Assembly: GCA_010435995.1 (NCBI GenBank)
Contig: JAAGNR010000091.1
Location: 1 to 33,764, forward strand
Origin: Ferrovum sp.
GTDB lineage: Bacteria > Pseudomonadota > Gammaproteobacteria > Burkholderiales > Ferrovaceae
DNA length: 33,764 nt
Direction of reading: 5' to 3'
The notes below the pieces were generated by a model. The model had not been told where the DNA came from. It made no database searches and saw only the letters and a program-made list of their open reading frames with translations. Shown here piece by piece: positions 8,747 through 17,182 of the stretch. Each line of letters starts with the position of its first letter. The first letter of the stretch is position 1. Position numbers and translations under genes: made by a program.

Positions 8747-9682
8747 ATGAGCATCCTCTTATGTGGTTCCCTAGCCTTTGATACCATCATGGTATTTCCG
8801 GACCGTTTCAAAAATCACATTTTGCCGGACCGAATTCATCAATTGAGCGTTGCTTTTCTGGTGCCGGAAATGCGCCGGGAGTTTGGAGGAACGGCGGGAA
8901 ATATCGCCTATAATCTGCGCCTATTGGGGGATGAACCACATATTCTTGCCACGGTGGGGGAAGATTTTGCGCCGTACCGGGATCGTCTTTTCTCCCTGGG
9001 GCTGAATCAATCGGGAGTGCGTGTCATTCCCGAGTATTATACAGCTCAAGCATTCATCACGACAGATCTGTATGATAATCAGATCACGGCATTCCACCCC
9101 GGAGCCATGAGTGCCTCCCATCTCAATACAATCGACCGAGTAGAGGGGGTCACATTAGGGGTGGTTTCTCCCGATGGCCGGGAAGGCATGATTCAGCACG
9201 CGCAACAATTCAAAGCTGCCGGCATTCCTTTCCTATTTGACCCGGGTCAGGGATTGCCCTTGTTCAGCGGACCCGAACTTCTTGAATTTCTTGATCAGGC
9301 CAGCTATCTGGCCGTCAACGATTATGAAGCGCAAATGATGGTGGAAAAAACCGGCATCCCCTTCGAGCAACTGGCCCAACGGGTACTCGCTGCCATCGTC
9401 ACGAAAGGTTCACAGGGATCTACCATCCATACCGATCAGGGCGCCCTGAATATCCCTGCAGTCCCCCCTGAAACCCTATGTGATCCGACCGGCTGTGGGG
9501 ATGCCTATCGTGCGGGGCTGCTGTATGGCTTGGCTCGGGGCTGGGAATGGGCTAAATCGGGACGTCTGGCCTCCCTCATGGGCTCACTTAAAATTGCCCA
9601 TCAAGGCGGGCAAAATCATACCCCCAGTCGGGACTACATTGCTCGCAAATTTCAGGAGGGTTTTGGCCTTTCCTTGGATTGA
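8747..9682 (+). CDS. PfkB-family kinase, adenosine kinase-like
   Basis: A 311-residue ribokinase-fold enzyme. Signature 1 is GGTAGNIAYNLRLLG (residues ~47-61); signature 2 is DPTGCGDAYRAGLLYG (about 247-262), with the catalytic Asp in GCGD. The N-terminus (LLCGSLAFDTIMVFPDRF) and overall length match betaproteobacterial proteins annotated as adenosine kinase or sugar kinase. The most likely reaction is ATP-dependent phosphorylation of adenosine or a related nucleoside or sugar; the sequence alone does not decide the substrate. It is co-directional with tpx (14-base gap) and the acyltransferase (10-base gap). Confidence 0.85.
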   Translation: MSILLCGSLAFDTIMVFPDRFKNHILPDRIHQLSVAFLVPEMRREFGGTAGNIAYNLRLLGDEPHILATVGEDFAPYRDRLFSLGLNQSGVRVIPEYYTAQAFITTDLYDNQITAFHPGAMSASHLNTIDRVEGVTLGVVSPDGREGMIQHAQQFKAAGIPFLFDPGQGLPLFSGPELLEFLDQASYLAVNDYEAQMMVEKTGIPFEQLAQRVLAAIVTKGSQGSTIHTDQGALNIPAVPPETLCDPTGCGDAYRAGLLYGLARGWEWAKSGRLASLMGSLKIAHQGGQNHTPSRDYIARKFQEGFGLSLD

Positions 9683-9692
9683 TGCCAAAATT

Positions 9693-10430
9693 ATGATGCT
9701 GACGCTGCGCATACTGACCCTGTGCCTACTCATTCTGCGAGGGGTCTTGACCACCGCACTGATTCTCCCCTGGTGTTCTCGGCCGCGTCAGCAACGATTG
9801 ATTCGGGAATGGTCACGTTCATTACTCCGTTCGTTGGGCCTGACGGTATCCCTCCACGGGACCTGGCCTGATACCCCAGGTCCCTTTCTTCTGACCTCTA
9901 ACCATGTGTCATGGATGGACATATTTGTCATCCACTCGATTCATCCTGTGCGATTTGTGTCCAAATCCGAGGTTCGTCAATGGCCCGTTTTTGGCTGGCT
10001 TGCCGCCAAAACAGGGACCTTGTTCCTGACCAGAGAGTCGCGCCGTCAAACCATGGAAATCGGTGTTAGCATGATTAATGCCTTGAAACAGGGGGATGAT
10101 TTGGGATTATTCCCCGAATCCACCACATCCCTGGGCTTGACTCTGTTGCCTTTCAAAACTTCTCTATTTCAGGCACCCATCGATTGCGCCGCGACACTCC
10201 TGCCGGTGGCACTGAAATACCAAATTCCCCCTGGAGCCATCGAATCGGCTTATCCTTTTATTGGAGAAATGACCTTCATGGAATCCTTGATCAAAGTGCT
10301 TCAGGGTCCGCCCACGCAAGTCTCTCTGGCGCTCGGCCCTCCCTACCCTGTGAACACTTTGTCCACTGAACGTCGTTCTTTGGCGCTGCAATTGCAGCAC
10401 ATCACCCAGTCGTTACTCGATTCTATCTAA
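9693..10430 (+). CDS. 1-Acyl-sn-glycerol-3-phosphate acyltransferase (PlsC family)
   Basis: A 245-residue membrane-associated acyltransferase. An N-terminal hydrophobic helix (about residues 4-24) anchors it to the inner membrane. The catalytic HX4D motif is NHVSWMD, and the substrate motif reads LGLFPESTTS, where most family members have FPEGT; the Gly-to-Ser change is notable. It probably acylates lysophosphatidic acid in phospholipid synthesis or acts as an ornithine-lipid-type acyltransferase. The ATG at 9693 was chosen because the hydrophobic helix follows at once; an open frame extends upstream into the kinase gene. The 3' end overlaps the convergent apaH by 4 bases. Confidence 0.88.
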   Translation: MMLTLRILTLCLLILRGVLTTALILPWCSRPRQQRLIREWSRSLLRSLGLTVSLHGTWPDTPGPFLLTSNHVSWMDIFVIHSIHPVRFVSKSEVRQWPVFGWLAAKTGTLFLTRESRRQTMEIGVSMINALKQGDDLGLFPESTTSLGLTLLPFKTSLFQAPIDCAATLLPVALKYQIPPGAIESAYPFIGEMTFMESLIKVLQGPPTQVSLALGPPYPVNTLSTERRSLALQLQHITQSLLDSI

Positions 10431-11230
10431 CGCTTCATCCCTGGCACTTGAAACACCTGACCATCTTCCAAACGCCAAGCAGTCAGGGGTCCACCCCATA
10501 AACAACCCGTATCTAGGGCCACCACATCCGCCCGCTGTGATAATCCCAAAGCGGACCAGTGGCCACAAACCACGCACTGTCCAGCACTGCGACGCAGTGG
10601 TACATCAAACCACGGAAGTTTGCCCAGCGGAATCCCTTCCAGTTTCCCTTTATAGGTAAAGTCCATTTCTCCCTCAGGAGAACAGATTCGCAGGCGCGTA
10701 AATCCATTCACAATCACCCGCCACCGCTCCACCCCTTCCAACCCATCATGCCATCGTGTTGGCGTATTGCCATACATACTGAGAAAAAACCGATCTGAAT
10801 CGGGACCCTGCAAAACAGCTTCGACTTCTTGCGCCAAATCCTGCGCTTGGGCAATCGACCATTGAGGAAGCAATCCTGCGTGAACCATTGTCACCCCCTG
10901 TTGATGATGGATCAGGGGGCGTTGACGCAACCACTGTAACAACTCTGCCGAATCTGATGCATCCAGAATTTCGCGCAGCGTGTCTCCTTCCTTCATCTGC
11001 GCCCCACCCGCAGCGACGCATAACAGATGTAACTCATGATTCCCCAAAACCATTGTGGACGCCGACCCCAGGGAACGAATGAAACGCAGCGTATCCAGAG
11101 AATGGGGGCCACGATTGATGATGTCTCCCACAAACCATAACTGATCTTCTGATTTCAGTGACAACCGGGAAATCAGGGATTCAAGAGGTTCCAAACACCC
11201 CTGAACATCGCCAATGACATACACGCTCAT
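10427..11230 (-). CDS. apaH: Bis(5'-nucleosyl)-tetraphosphatase, symmetrical (Ap4A hydrolase)
   Basis: A 267-residue calcineurin-type metallophosphoesterase that cleaves Ap4A to two ADP and can remove Np4 caps from RNA. Metal-binding motifs are in order: GDVQGC near the N-terminus, FVGDIINRGPHS (residues ~33-44) and VLGNHELHLL (about 61-70), plus VHAGLLPQW and the C-terminal CGHWSALG. Slightly shorter than E. coli ApaH (280). The start lies 14 bases after the stop of the lipoprotein gene; no strong ribosome site is seen, so coupling is likely. It is usually linked to ksgA/apaG in Gammaproteobacteria, which is not the case here. Confidence 0.96.
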   Translation of the reverse strand: MSVYVIGDVQGCLEPLESLISRLSLKSEDQLWFVGDIINRGPHSLDTLRFIRSLGSASTMVLGNHELHLLCVAAGGAQMKEGDTLREILDASDSAELLQWLRQRPLIHHQQGVTMVHAGLLPQWSIAQAQDLAQEVEAVLQGPDSDRFFLSMYGNTPTRWHDGLEGVERWRVIVNGFTRLRICSPEGEMDFTYKGKLEGIPLGKLPWFDVPLRRSAGQCVVCGHWSALGLSQRADVVALDTGCLWGGPLTAWRLEDGQVFQVPGMKR

Positions 11231-11244
11231 GGGAGAGAGACTTA

Positions 11245-11538
11245 TTAAGGAGCAGGGGTGGCAGCAGGGACTCCCGCCGGCGCCACCGGCGGGAGTGGTG
11301 CTGGAGTAATGACCGCCATGGATACCTGCCCATCGGGTTGGATACGCGACTCGACCGAGCCATTATCCACTGTTTGTGCTGCATTGGGAGATCTGGTGCA
11401 TGCACTCACCATCAATAAGCATAGACCCGCAACCACCATAGCGCCAAGCCGATGGCCATTCGGACGGTGGAGGGGCAAATTCGCGATGTTGTCGGCCATG
11501 AATGCAGCGGTGGTGATACCAGAATTTTTAGGAATCAT
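11245..11538 (-). CDS. Small putative lipoprotein
   Basis: A 97-residue protein that I do not recognise. After an unusually long, basic N-terminus (about 32 residues) there is a hydrophobic segment MVVAGLCLLMVSAC, ending in a lipobox with C47 as the probable lipidated residue; the mature part is about 50 residues, ending in a Pro/Ala-rich tail. GAGGAG (11551-11546) lies 7 bases before the ATG, which supports this start over internal methionines. It sits 33 bases after the CBS gene and 14 before apaH on the same strand. The 3' end encodes a strong inverted repeat. Function unknown; real coding status is likely but not certain. Confidence 0.6.
   Translation of the reverse strand: MIPKNSGITTAAFMADNIANLPLHRPNGHRLGAMVVAGLCLLMVSACTRSPNAAQTVDNGSVESRIQPDGQVSMAVITPAPLPPVAPAGVPAATPAP
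11270..11296. repeat. Perfect inverted repeat, 11-bp arms and 5-base loop
   Basis: The arms are ACTCCCGCCGG (11270-11280) and CCGGCGGGAGT (11286-11296), with loop CGCCA. It lies in the last codons of the lipoprotein gene, in the Pro/Ala/Gly-coding tail. Neither side has a run of T's, so it is not a classical intrinsic terminator. A GC-rich hairpin here could slow ribosomes or protect the 3' end of the mRNA before apaH. Confidence 0.7.
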
Positions 11539-11571
11539 TACCCCTCTCCTCTATGTCATTTCTCGACTGGA

Positions 11572-11799
11572 TCACACGCTTTCAAATGGATCACATTCAC
11601 CACAGAATGCTTTTGTTTCAAATATACTGGCAAAAGCGCGAAACAGATCGGATTCGGTGATGAGTCCCACCAATGTATTGCCTTGCAATACGGGCAAAGC
11701 ACCTATTTTTTTGGTGCGCATCAATTGAGCCACACGTTCGATGGGTTCATCGAGGGCAATCGTCAGCAAATCGCGCGTCATCCACATTCCAACAAACAT
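11572..11799 (-). CDS. Single CBS-domain protein
   Basis: A 75-residue protein consisting of little more than one CBS motif (MTRDLLTIALDEPIERVAQL through GALPVLQGNTLVGLITESDL). CBS motifs normally work in tandem pairs, about 120 residues, which bind adenosyl ligands; a lone motif would need to dimerise. The ATG at 11799 was chosen over the one at 11829 because AAAGGA (11812-11807) lies 7 bases upstream of it. Position in front of apaH is suggestive, since CBS domains sense adenine nucleotides and ApaH degrades Ap4A, but this link is inference. Confidence 0.75.
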   Translation of the reverse strand: MFVGMWMTRDLLTIALDEPIERVAQLMRTKKIGALPVLQGNTLVGLITESDLFRAFASIFETKAFCGECDPFESV

Positions 11800-11814
11800 T
11801 GCTCTTTCCTTTGG

Positions 11815-11842
11815 TTGACTGAATGACAAATCATTGTATCCT
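11815..11842 (+). promoter_or_regulatory. Candidate sigma70 promoter for the GDSL esterase gene
   Basis: TTGACT (11815-11820), a 16-base spacer and TATCCT (11837-11842): five and four of six consensus matches. Transcription would start near 11849, about 107 bases before the preferred ATG of the esterase. It overlaps a candidate promoter on the other strand. Confidence 0.4.
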
Positions 11843-11861
11843 GATCACAAGCCCCTGTGCA
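11833..11861 (-). promoter_or_regulatory. Candidate sigma70 promoter for the CBS-lipoprotein-apaH genes
   Basis: Read on the minus strand: TGCACA (11861-11856), a 17-base spacer and TACAAT (11838-11833). Transcription would start near 11826, giving a leader of about 27 bases containing AAAGGA before the CBS ATG at 11799. The -10 box overlaps that of the divergent promoter. Confidence 0.4.
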
Positions 11862-11955
11862 TCACCTCACATTCTCCATTCCATGACACCGCATGAATGC
11901 CATGAAAAATACGACAGATTCCGCTACCCATCACATTTCTTTAATAGACACAATA

Positions 11956-13320
11956 ATGAAATTTCTCTCAAGGGTGGGGATCCTGCTCAGCGTTCCTCTG
12001 CTCCTGAGCTGCCAAAACCAGTCCTCTACACTACAGCCGGCCCTTCCAGTAACAACCACCGAAAATATCAATCTGAATCCGTTGTCTCCCCAGCATGCCC
12101 CATCCTCTGGTTTTACCTCTTTGGTGGCATTCGGTGACAGTCTTTCAGACATGGGGTCTTATACTCTGGTAGCCCAACAAAGTTATGGTCTGGGAACGCG
12201 CTTTGATGTCCGCTTCACCGGACTGCCTTATCAAGCCGGAGGTCAATTTACCGTGAATGGCAGTACCTCTGGAAACTGGGTCGGCGATTTAGCCAGTTCC
12301 CTGCATCTGACCATCTCACCTCATTTGGTCGGATATGGAAACTCCCTTGGCAGGATGTACCTTACTCCCACTGGCGGCACCCTACCTAGCCCCAATCCCT
12401 GCGCTTTCGGTTCGCCTCTCCTCAACAGCCATTTACCGGACTGCCTAGACTTTGCTCAAGGCGGGGCAATGATCCAAAACCCCAATGGGGTAGACCATGA
12501 AAAAGGAGCATTGACTCTGCCGATATCACAACAAGTGTCTCAGTATCTGCATGAATTCCATTCTTTTCATGGGTCCCAACTCATCACCATATTTGCCGGA
12601 AATAATGATGTATTGCGCATTTTTGGAGATTTTCTCACCGCATTGACGGTAGATGTCCAGCAAACTGTCGCTACGGAAAACCATCGCTATCCAGACATCG
12701 GGCCCATTCGCCAGCAGGAAATCGCCATGCATGCACTGATTAAAGTATACCCCCAGGCTTTGGCTCATGCCGAACAACAAATTGATGACAGCGCCGATAA
12801 TTTGAGTCACATCATTCATACAGTTCACCAGTACGGGGGAGAATACATACTGGTGTATACCCTGCCCGATGCAGCAACCACCCCCTTCGGACGAGGGTTA
12901 CCATATACCTTGCCCAATTCACCCCAGCCTACCCCTCTGGGATATGTCTGCGACCTGTCCGCGACGGGTTCAACTTGCCGCGTATTGTCCCTCATGATCC
13001 AGCGTTTCAACCAACGACTGCTCTATGACTTGCGCAACGAACCGGTTAAAATCATCGACGACCATGAGTTATTTGCTCAGGTCATCTCCCAACCGGCCGC
13101 CTATGGCTTTACCAACGTCATTTCACCATGGTGTGCACCCACTCTCCACAGCTCGTTGTTATGCAATGAGAATACCCCGAATACCACAGCAGGGGCTGAC
13201 CTCGAAAACCTCCATACTTGGCTGTTCGCTGACTTATTACACCCCACGCCTGCAGGATACCAAGTCCTGTCGGACAACACCTATGCCGCTCTAAAATCTT
13301 TTGGTTGGCTCAAGCCATAA
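11956..13320 (+). CDS. GDSL/SGNH-family esterase, putative outer-membrane lipoprotein
   Basis: A 454-residue secreted hydrolase. Starting at 11956 gives a classical lipoprotein signal (MKFLSRVGILLSVPLLLSC, lipobox LLSC, C19 lipidated); the frame is also open to an ATG at 11893, but that would put 21 polar residues before the signal. Catalytic blocks are visible: block I FGDSLSDMG with the nucleophile Ser, block III FAGNNDVLRIFG (GxND), and block V DLLHPTPAGYQ with the Asp and His. Such proteins hydrolyse lipid or carbohydrate esters. Neither start has a clear Shine-Dalgarno sequence. The gene stands alone between two oppositely directed genes; the substrate is unknown. Confidence 0.85.
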   Translation: MKFLSRVGILLSVPLLLSCQNQSSTLQPALPVTTTENINLNPLSPQHAPSSGFTSLVAFGDSLSDMGSYTLVAQQSYGLGTRFDVRFTGLPYQAGGQFTVNGSTSGNWVGDLASSLHLTISPHLVGYGNSLGRMYLTPTGGTLPSPNPCAFGSPLLNSHLPDCLDFAQGGAMIQNPNGVDHEKGALTLPISQQVSQYLHEFHSFHGSQLITIFAGNNDVLRIFGDFLTALTVDVQQTVATENHRYPDIGPIRQQEIAMHALIKVYPQALAHAEQQIDDSADNLSHIIHTVHQYGGEYILVYTLPDAATTPFGRGLPYTLPNSPQPTPLGYVCDLSATGSTCRVLSLMIQRFNQRLLYDLRNEPVKIIDDHELFAQVISQPAAYGFTNVISPWCAPTLHSSLLCNENTPNTTAGADLENLHTWLFADLLHPTPAGYQVLSDNTYAALKSFGWLKP

Positions 13321-13366
13321 AATCTCTGTCAGCATCGAGGGCACCACTCATCAGCAACCTGTGGGT

Positions 13367-14290
13367 TCAGTGAGATGAACGGTGCTTGATGGCTTCCTGT
13401 TCGTAGAGCCAAGCGAGAATGGTGGAATCCTCTTCTCCGTGACCCTTGTCCCGTGCCCATTCAAACTCACTTCTTGCAGCACGATGAAGAGGGCAGGGCA
13501 CCCCATGACTGTCGAATTGATCGATTTCGTAGGATAAATCCTTGATCATCTGATTGACTTTGACACGCACGGTATAGTCACCATCCACCATGAAACGTGC
13601 TTCGCGCAATCCACGAGGGGCGAAGGGCGCCGTGGTAGCCTTGATTGCCAATCGACGCTCCACATCCATGTTTCCTGCCTTCATGAGGGCAACCATTTCT
13701 GCGGCAGCGATATATTCTATGCCCAGTTTGCCATTGATCATCAACTTCTCAGAAATCCCATCCAGAGGTCCTCCCGCATGATTGATCTTGCTGCCCATGG
13801 CCAGCAACAAGGGCTGAATCCTGACCATGGCCGCGTCCGAAGCGCCCACGGTAAAGATCAAGGTACGATTGTCCGCTTCAGGCAAGGAACCCGACATGGG
13901 CGCAGAAACAAACTCTACGCCCCGTTCTTGACAGGAAGCCGCCAACTTTTGTTCGTGCCCCAAGGTCAAAGTGGCACACTCCAGCGCGATGGCGCCGGAA
14001 ACCATGTGGGGCAATGCCCCGGTGACTGGATCGAGCCACACACTGGCCGAGGCAGCATCATCCCACACCATGGTAATGACGAATTCCGCATCCCGCGCTG
14101 CTGCTGCAGGAGTTTCTGCTGCTGCAGCGCCCAGAGCCACCAAAGGCGCACAGGCCGCAGGATCGATATTCCAAACCGTCACAGGATACCCCGCCCCCAT
14201 CAGGGACTTGGCCATGCGTGAACCCATGGCACCCATGCCTAATACAGCCACACGACGAGATTGAAAAGAAGCAGATGGAGCAGTGTTCAC
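13367..14290 (-). CDS. NAD(P)-dependent beta-hydroxyacid dehydrogenase (3-hydroxyisobutyrate dehydrogenase-like)
   Basis: A 307-residue protein of the 6-phosphogluconate/3-hydroxyisobutyrate dehydrogenase superfamily. The Rossmann motif VLGMGAMGSRMAKSL is near the N-terminus (about residues 16-30), followed by an Ala-rich helix region. The substrate-binding segment is FVSAPMSGSLPEADN, where typical members have DAPVSGG. The catalytic Lys is probably the one in GISEKLMINGKLG. Members reduce small aldehyde or keto acids such as succinic semialdehyde, tartronate semialdehyde or glyoxylate; the sequence does not decide which. The start is a GTG at 14290 preceded by AAAGGA with a 7-base gap. Confidence 0.87.
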   Translation of the reverse strand: MNTAPSASFQSRRVAVLGMGAMGSRMAKSLMGAGYPVTVWNIDPAACAPLVALGAAAAETPAAAARDAEFVITMVWDDAASASVWLDPVTGALPHMVSGAIALECATLTLGHEQKLAASCQERGVEFVSAPMSGSLPEADNRTLIFTVGASDAAMVRIQPLLLAMGSKINHAGGPLDGISEKLMINGKLGIEYIAAAEMVALMKAGNMDVERRLAIKATTAPFAPRGLREARFMVDGDYTVRVKVNQMIKDLSYEIDQFDSHGVPCPLHRAARSEFEWARDKGHGEEDSTILAWLYEQEAIKHRSSH

Positions 14291-14297
14291 GATAGAA

Positions 14298-14303
14298 TCC
14301 TTT
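14298..14303 (-). promoter_or_regulatory. Ribosome binding site supporting a GTG start
   Basis: AAAGGA on the minus strand, 7 bases before the GTG at 14290. The same motif and spacing precede the CBS gene, which supports the GTG as the real start of the dehydrogenase. Confidence 0.6.
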
Positions 14304-14444
14304 GATCAATTCAGTACAAAATATAGACTTGGAATCCTAGAAAGGTTCGGGGAAATTAAAAAGCGAAATTTATGCGTATCAGCTATGCAGTAAAATAACA
14401 TCTTTATCCATCTGCCCACTTCTGTTCCAAGAGAGCGTCACCCT

Positions 14445-16100
14445 ATGGATGAAATTTCCAGAAAAAAATTGCGCCTTGTCCTGAGTTCAGGATTCTTCTC
14501 TCTGCTCTCCGCCCCCCACTTTTTAGCGGTTGCAGAAGAGCTGTCCCCACAAGCATTTCCTACTGTAAAAACCATCACGCCGATTCAGCATTTAGTGATT
14601 ATTTACGATGAAAACGTTTCTTTCGACCACTATTTCGGCACTTATCCCCAAGCACTGAACCCTCCTGGCTCTCCTCGCTTCACCGCCCGATCCTCCAACA
14701 TTACCATCAATGGGCTACGCGTGGTCCCCGTCCCCACCAATCCAGACCCAGAAGCCGACCCGAAACCCTTTCGGCTCGACCGCAGCGATGCAGTCACCTC
14801 TGACCAAGCTCATGCCTATGGAGCCGAACAGAAAGCCTTCAACGAAGGACGAATGAATCATTTCTCACGATCTCTGGGCAATCCCTCGCCCCAAGCTTCT
14901 GGCCCCCTGGGATCTTCTGCTGCAGTCATGGGATATTATGATGGCAACACGGTCACCGCCCTATGGTTCTATGCCCAACAGTACAGCATGAACGATGCTG
15001 CCTTCACAGATACTTTTGGACCCTCTACACCCGGAGCTCTGGAGGTGGTAGCTGGACAAACCAACGGACTCGAGCGCGATCCCCAGAACAAGTCGGACAT
15101 CAGTGTGACGCTTCCCGATGGACAGGGGGGATGGACGCTCATTGGGGATACTGACCCCATCGGTGATGTTTGCTCCCACTCCGCCCTGAAAGTCCGCATG
15201 AAAGGACCACATGTCGGAGATCTTCTCGACCAGCAGCAAATCACTTGGGGAAGCTTCATGGGAGGGTTCGACCTTACCCGGACCAATCCTAACGGATCTA
15301 CAGGATGTCAGCGCAGTACCCGTTCTCCTGTTAGCGGAAAGACCATACGCGATTATGTACCACACCACAGCTGGTTTCAGTACTATGCTTCGAGCGCGAA
15401 TCCCACCCATGCTCGCCCCGTTTCCTTGAACACTATCGGACAAGGGATACTGGAGGATGGGAACACCCCCGAACCCGCTCATCATCAGTACGATCTAGAG
15501 GATTTCTTTAGCGCGGTAGAGACAGGACATTTTCCAGCCGTCAGTTATCTCAAAGCCCCAGCCAGTCAGAATGGTCATGCAGGATATTCCAACCCCCTAG
15601 ACGAACAACACTTTCTGGTTCGTATTATGAATTTTCTGCAACGCCGCAAGGAATGGGCCAATACTGCCGTGATCATTACCTACGATGATTCTGATGGCTG
15701 GTATGATCACGCCATGAACCCGACCACTCATGCTTCCTACGATCCCCAGGCCGACCATCTGAACGGACCGGGGAGGTGCGGCACAACCCCACCCCCTCTG
15801 GGGATCGAAGGTAAACCCGTCAATGGTCGCTGCGGTCCGGGACCACGCATTCCCTTTCTGCTACTTTCCCCTTGGGCACGTGCCAATGCGATTGATCACA
15901 CGCCCATCAGTCAGGCATCCATCGTACGCTTCATCGAAGATAACTGGCTCCAGGGTAAACGACTGGGTCGTGGTTCTTTCGATGCCGAGGCAGGCAACAT
16001 CGAGAATTTGTTCGACTTTCAACGCAAGTCCCCCCTCCCGCCCCTATTTCTCGATCCGGAATCTGGACTTCCTGTGCCTTCCCCAGAAGCGACGCCATGA
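14445..16100 (+). CDS. Secreted phosphoesterase (phospholipase C / acid phosphatase family, PF04185)
   Basis: A 551-residue exported hydrolase. A signal peptide is likely (residues 1-30, basic RKKLR, a hydrophobic stretch, cleavage after LAVA). The family signature is IIYDENVSFDHYFGTYP (residues 52-68), where the Glu-Asn pair holds metal and nucleophile-site residues of the AcpA/PLC group. Toward the C-terminus come IITYDDSDGWYDH and RIPFLLLSPWA, also conserved. The family includes phosphatidylcholine-hydrolysing phospholipases C and the AcpA acid phosphatase; which activity applies here is open. The stop overlaps the start of the GT9 gene (ATGA), so this enzyme is translationally coupled to a glycosyltransferase. 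Confidence 0.9.
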   Translation: MDEISRKKLRLVLSSGFFSLLSAPHFLAVAEELSPQAFPTVKTITPIQHLVIIYDENVSFDHYFGTYPQALNPPGSPRFTARSSNITINGLRVVPVPTNPDPEADPKPFRLDRSDAVTSDQAHAYGAEQKAFNEGRMNHFSRSLGNPSPQASGPLGSSAAVMGYYDGNTVTALWFYAQQYSMNDAAFTDTFGPSTPGALEVVAGQTNGLERDPQNKSDISVTLPDGQGGWTLIGDTDPIGDVCSHSALKVRMKGPHVGDLLDQQQITWGSFMGGFDLTRTNPNGSTGCQRSTRSPVSGKTIRDYVPHHSWFQYYASSANPTHARPVSLNTIGQGILEDGNTPEPAHHQYDLEDFFSAVETGHFPAVSYLKAPASQNGHAGYSNPLDEQHFLVRIMNFLQRRKEWANTAVIITYDDSDGWYDHAMNPTTHASYDPQADHLNGPGRCGTTPPPLGIEGKPVNGRCGPGPRIPFLLLSPWARANAIDHTPISQASIVRFIEDNWLQGKRLGRGSFDAEAGNIENLFDFQRKSPLPPLFLDPESGLPVPSPEATP

Positions 16101-17182
16101 ATTCCATCTCTCCGGATAACACGCCGGAAGACCGCTTCCTCGTAATCTGCACCCTGCGCATTGGGGATATACTGCTGACTACCCCCTTGATTCATTCGTT
16201 GCGCCAAGCCAGCCCCCGAAGTCATATCGCGGTATTGGTATTGAGTGGCATGGGCGGGATTCTCCAAGGCAATCCCGACATCAATGAAGTCATAGAAACC
16301 CCACATCGCGCCCCACTCTCTGTCCGCTGGAAAGAATGGCGCAGCCTTTGGCGGCGTTTCACCCATGCCCTGACCCCCGTATCCTCTGATCGAGCTCGAC
16401 TCTACGCATTCATTGCGGCACGGCGCCGGATCGGATTCTTCAACGCGCATACCTCCTGGTTATCCAGAAAACTGTTGACGGATCCTCTACTGTTCGATGA
16501 TGAGAGCCTTCATACCGTCACCCTGAATTTAAAACTGCTCGAACCCCTTGGATTCCCCAAAAACGGCACCGTGGTTTCTCCTAGGGCTGGCGGCGACATT
16601 CCGGCCACCCTTGCACAAAACGCCTATGCCGTCCTCCACCCCTACCCCAAATTCAGTTATAAATCGTGGCCCTTGGATAAATGGGTCGCCCTGATTGAAA
16701 ACCTGAACAATCGCCCCATCCCTGTAGTATTGACGGGAGGTAACGATCCGCAGGAAATCGCTTTCGTGGAAGAAATTTCCCGAAGAACTGGAGCAATAAA
16801 CTTTGCCGGAAAGCTCTCTCTGGCGCAAACGGCCGATTTGATCGCCCACGCCCGATTCTATCTGGGTCCTGATACGGGCATTACCCACATCGCTGCGGCC
16901 ACGGAAACTCCGACCATTGCACTCTTCGGGCCCACCAATCCGATCAAGTGGGGTCCATGGCCTGCCTCACAAACCCTCATTCCCCCCAGTCCATGGGTCC
17001 TCAAAGGAAACCAGCATCAAGGCAATGTCTGGCTCATCCAGGGGGAGGGTGCCTGTGTTCCCTGTCATCAGGAAGGCTGTGACCACCATGCCAATAGCCT
17101 AAGCCAATGCCTGACTTCTCTTGAAGTCCGTTCAGTCCTGGCTCAGATAGACCAACTTCTCGTAAAAAAAGATAACTCATGA
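16097..17182 (+). CDS. Glycosyltransferase family 9 (heptosyltransferase-like)
   Basis: A 361-residue GT-B enzyme of the ADP-heptose:LPS heptosyltransferase family, acting on the cytoplasmic face of the inner membrane in lipopolysaccharide core assembly. N-terminal domain: CTLRIGDILLTTPLIHSLR, the acceptor-side loop. C-terminal domain: LGPDTGITHIAAATETPTIA and LFGPTNPIKWGPW, the nucleotide-sugar site. The C-terminal Cys-rich segment GACVPCHQEGCDHH is also found in many heptosyltransferases. ATGA overlaps link it to the phosphoesterase upstream and the FkbM methyltransferase downstream. The donor sugar could be heptose or another sugar. Confidence 0.9.
   Translation: MNSISPDNTPEDRFLVICTLRIGDILLTTPLIHSLRQASPRSHIAVLVLSGMGGILQGNPDINEVIETPHRAPLSVRWKEWRSLWRRFTHALTPVSSDRARLYAFIAARRRIGFFNAHTSWLSRKLLTDPLLFDDESLHTVTLNLKLLEPLGFPKNGTVVSPRAGGDIPATLAQNAYAVLHPYPKFSYKSWPLDKWVALIENLNNRPIPVVLTGGNDPQEIAFVEEISRRTGAINFAGKLSLAQTADLIAHARFYLGPDTGITHIAAATETPTIALFGPTNPIKWGPWPASQTLIPPSPWVLKGNQHQGNVWLIQGEGACVPCHQEGCDHHANSLSQCLTSLEVRSVLAQIDQLLVKKDNS

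Noticed and set aside
11823-12137. A 104-codon plus-strand frame ahead of the esterase
   Set aside because: It overlaps the esterase signal-peptide region in another frame, has no ribosome site and reads as low-complexity sequence.
14099-14135. Repeated CTGCTGCAG units
   Set aside because: They encode an Ala-rich helix of the dehydrogenase and look like codon-level repetition rather than a separate element.
14291-14444. Possible promoter TAAAAT (14391-14396) before the phosphoesterase
   Set aside because: No acceptable -35 box at normal spacing. The 154-base gap is A+T-rich and probably regulatory, but I see no specific site I can support.
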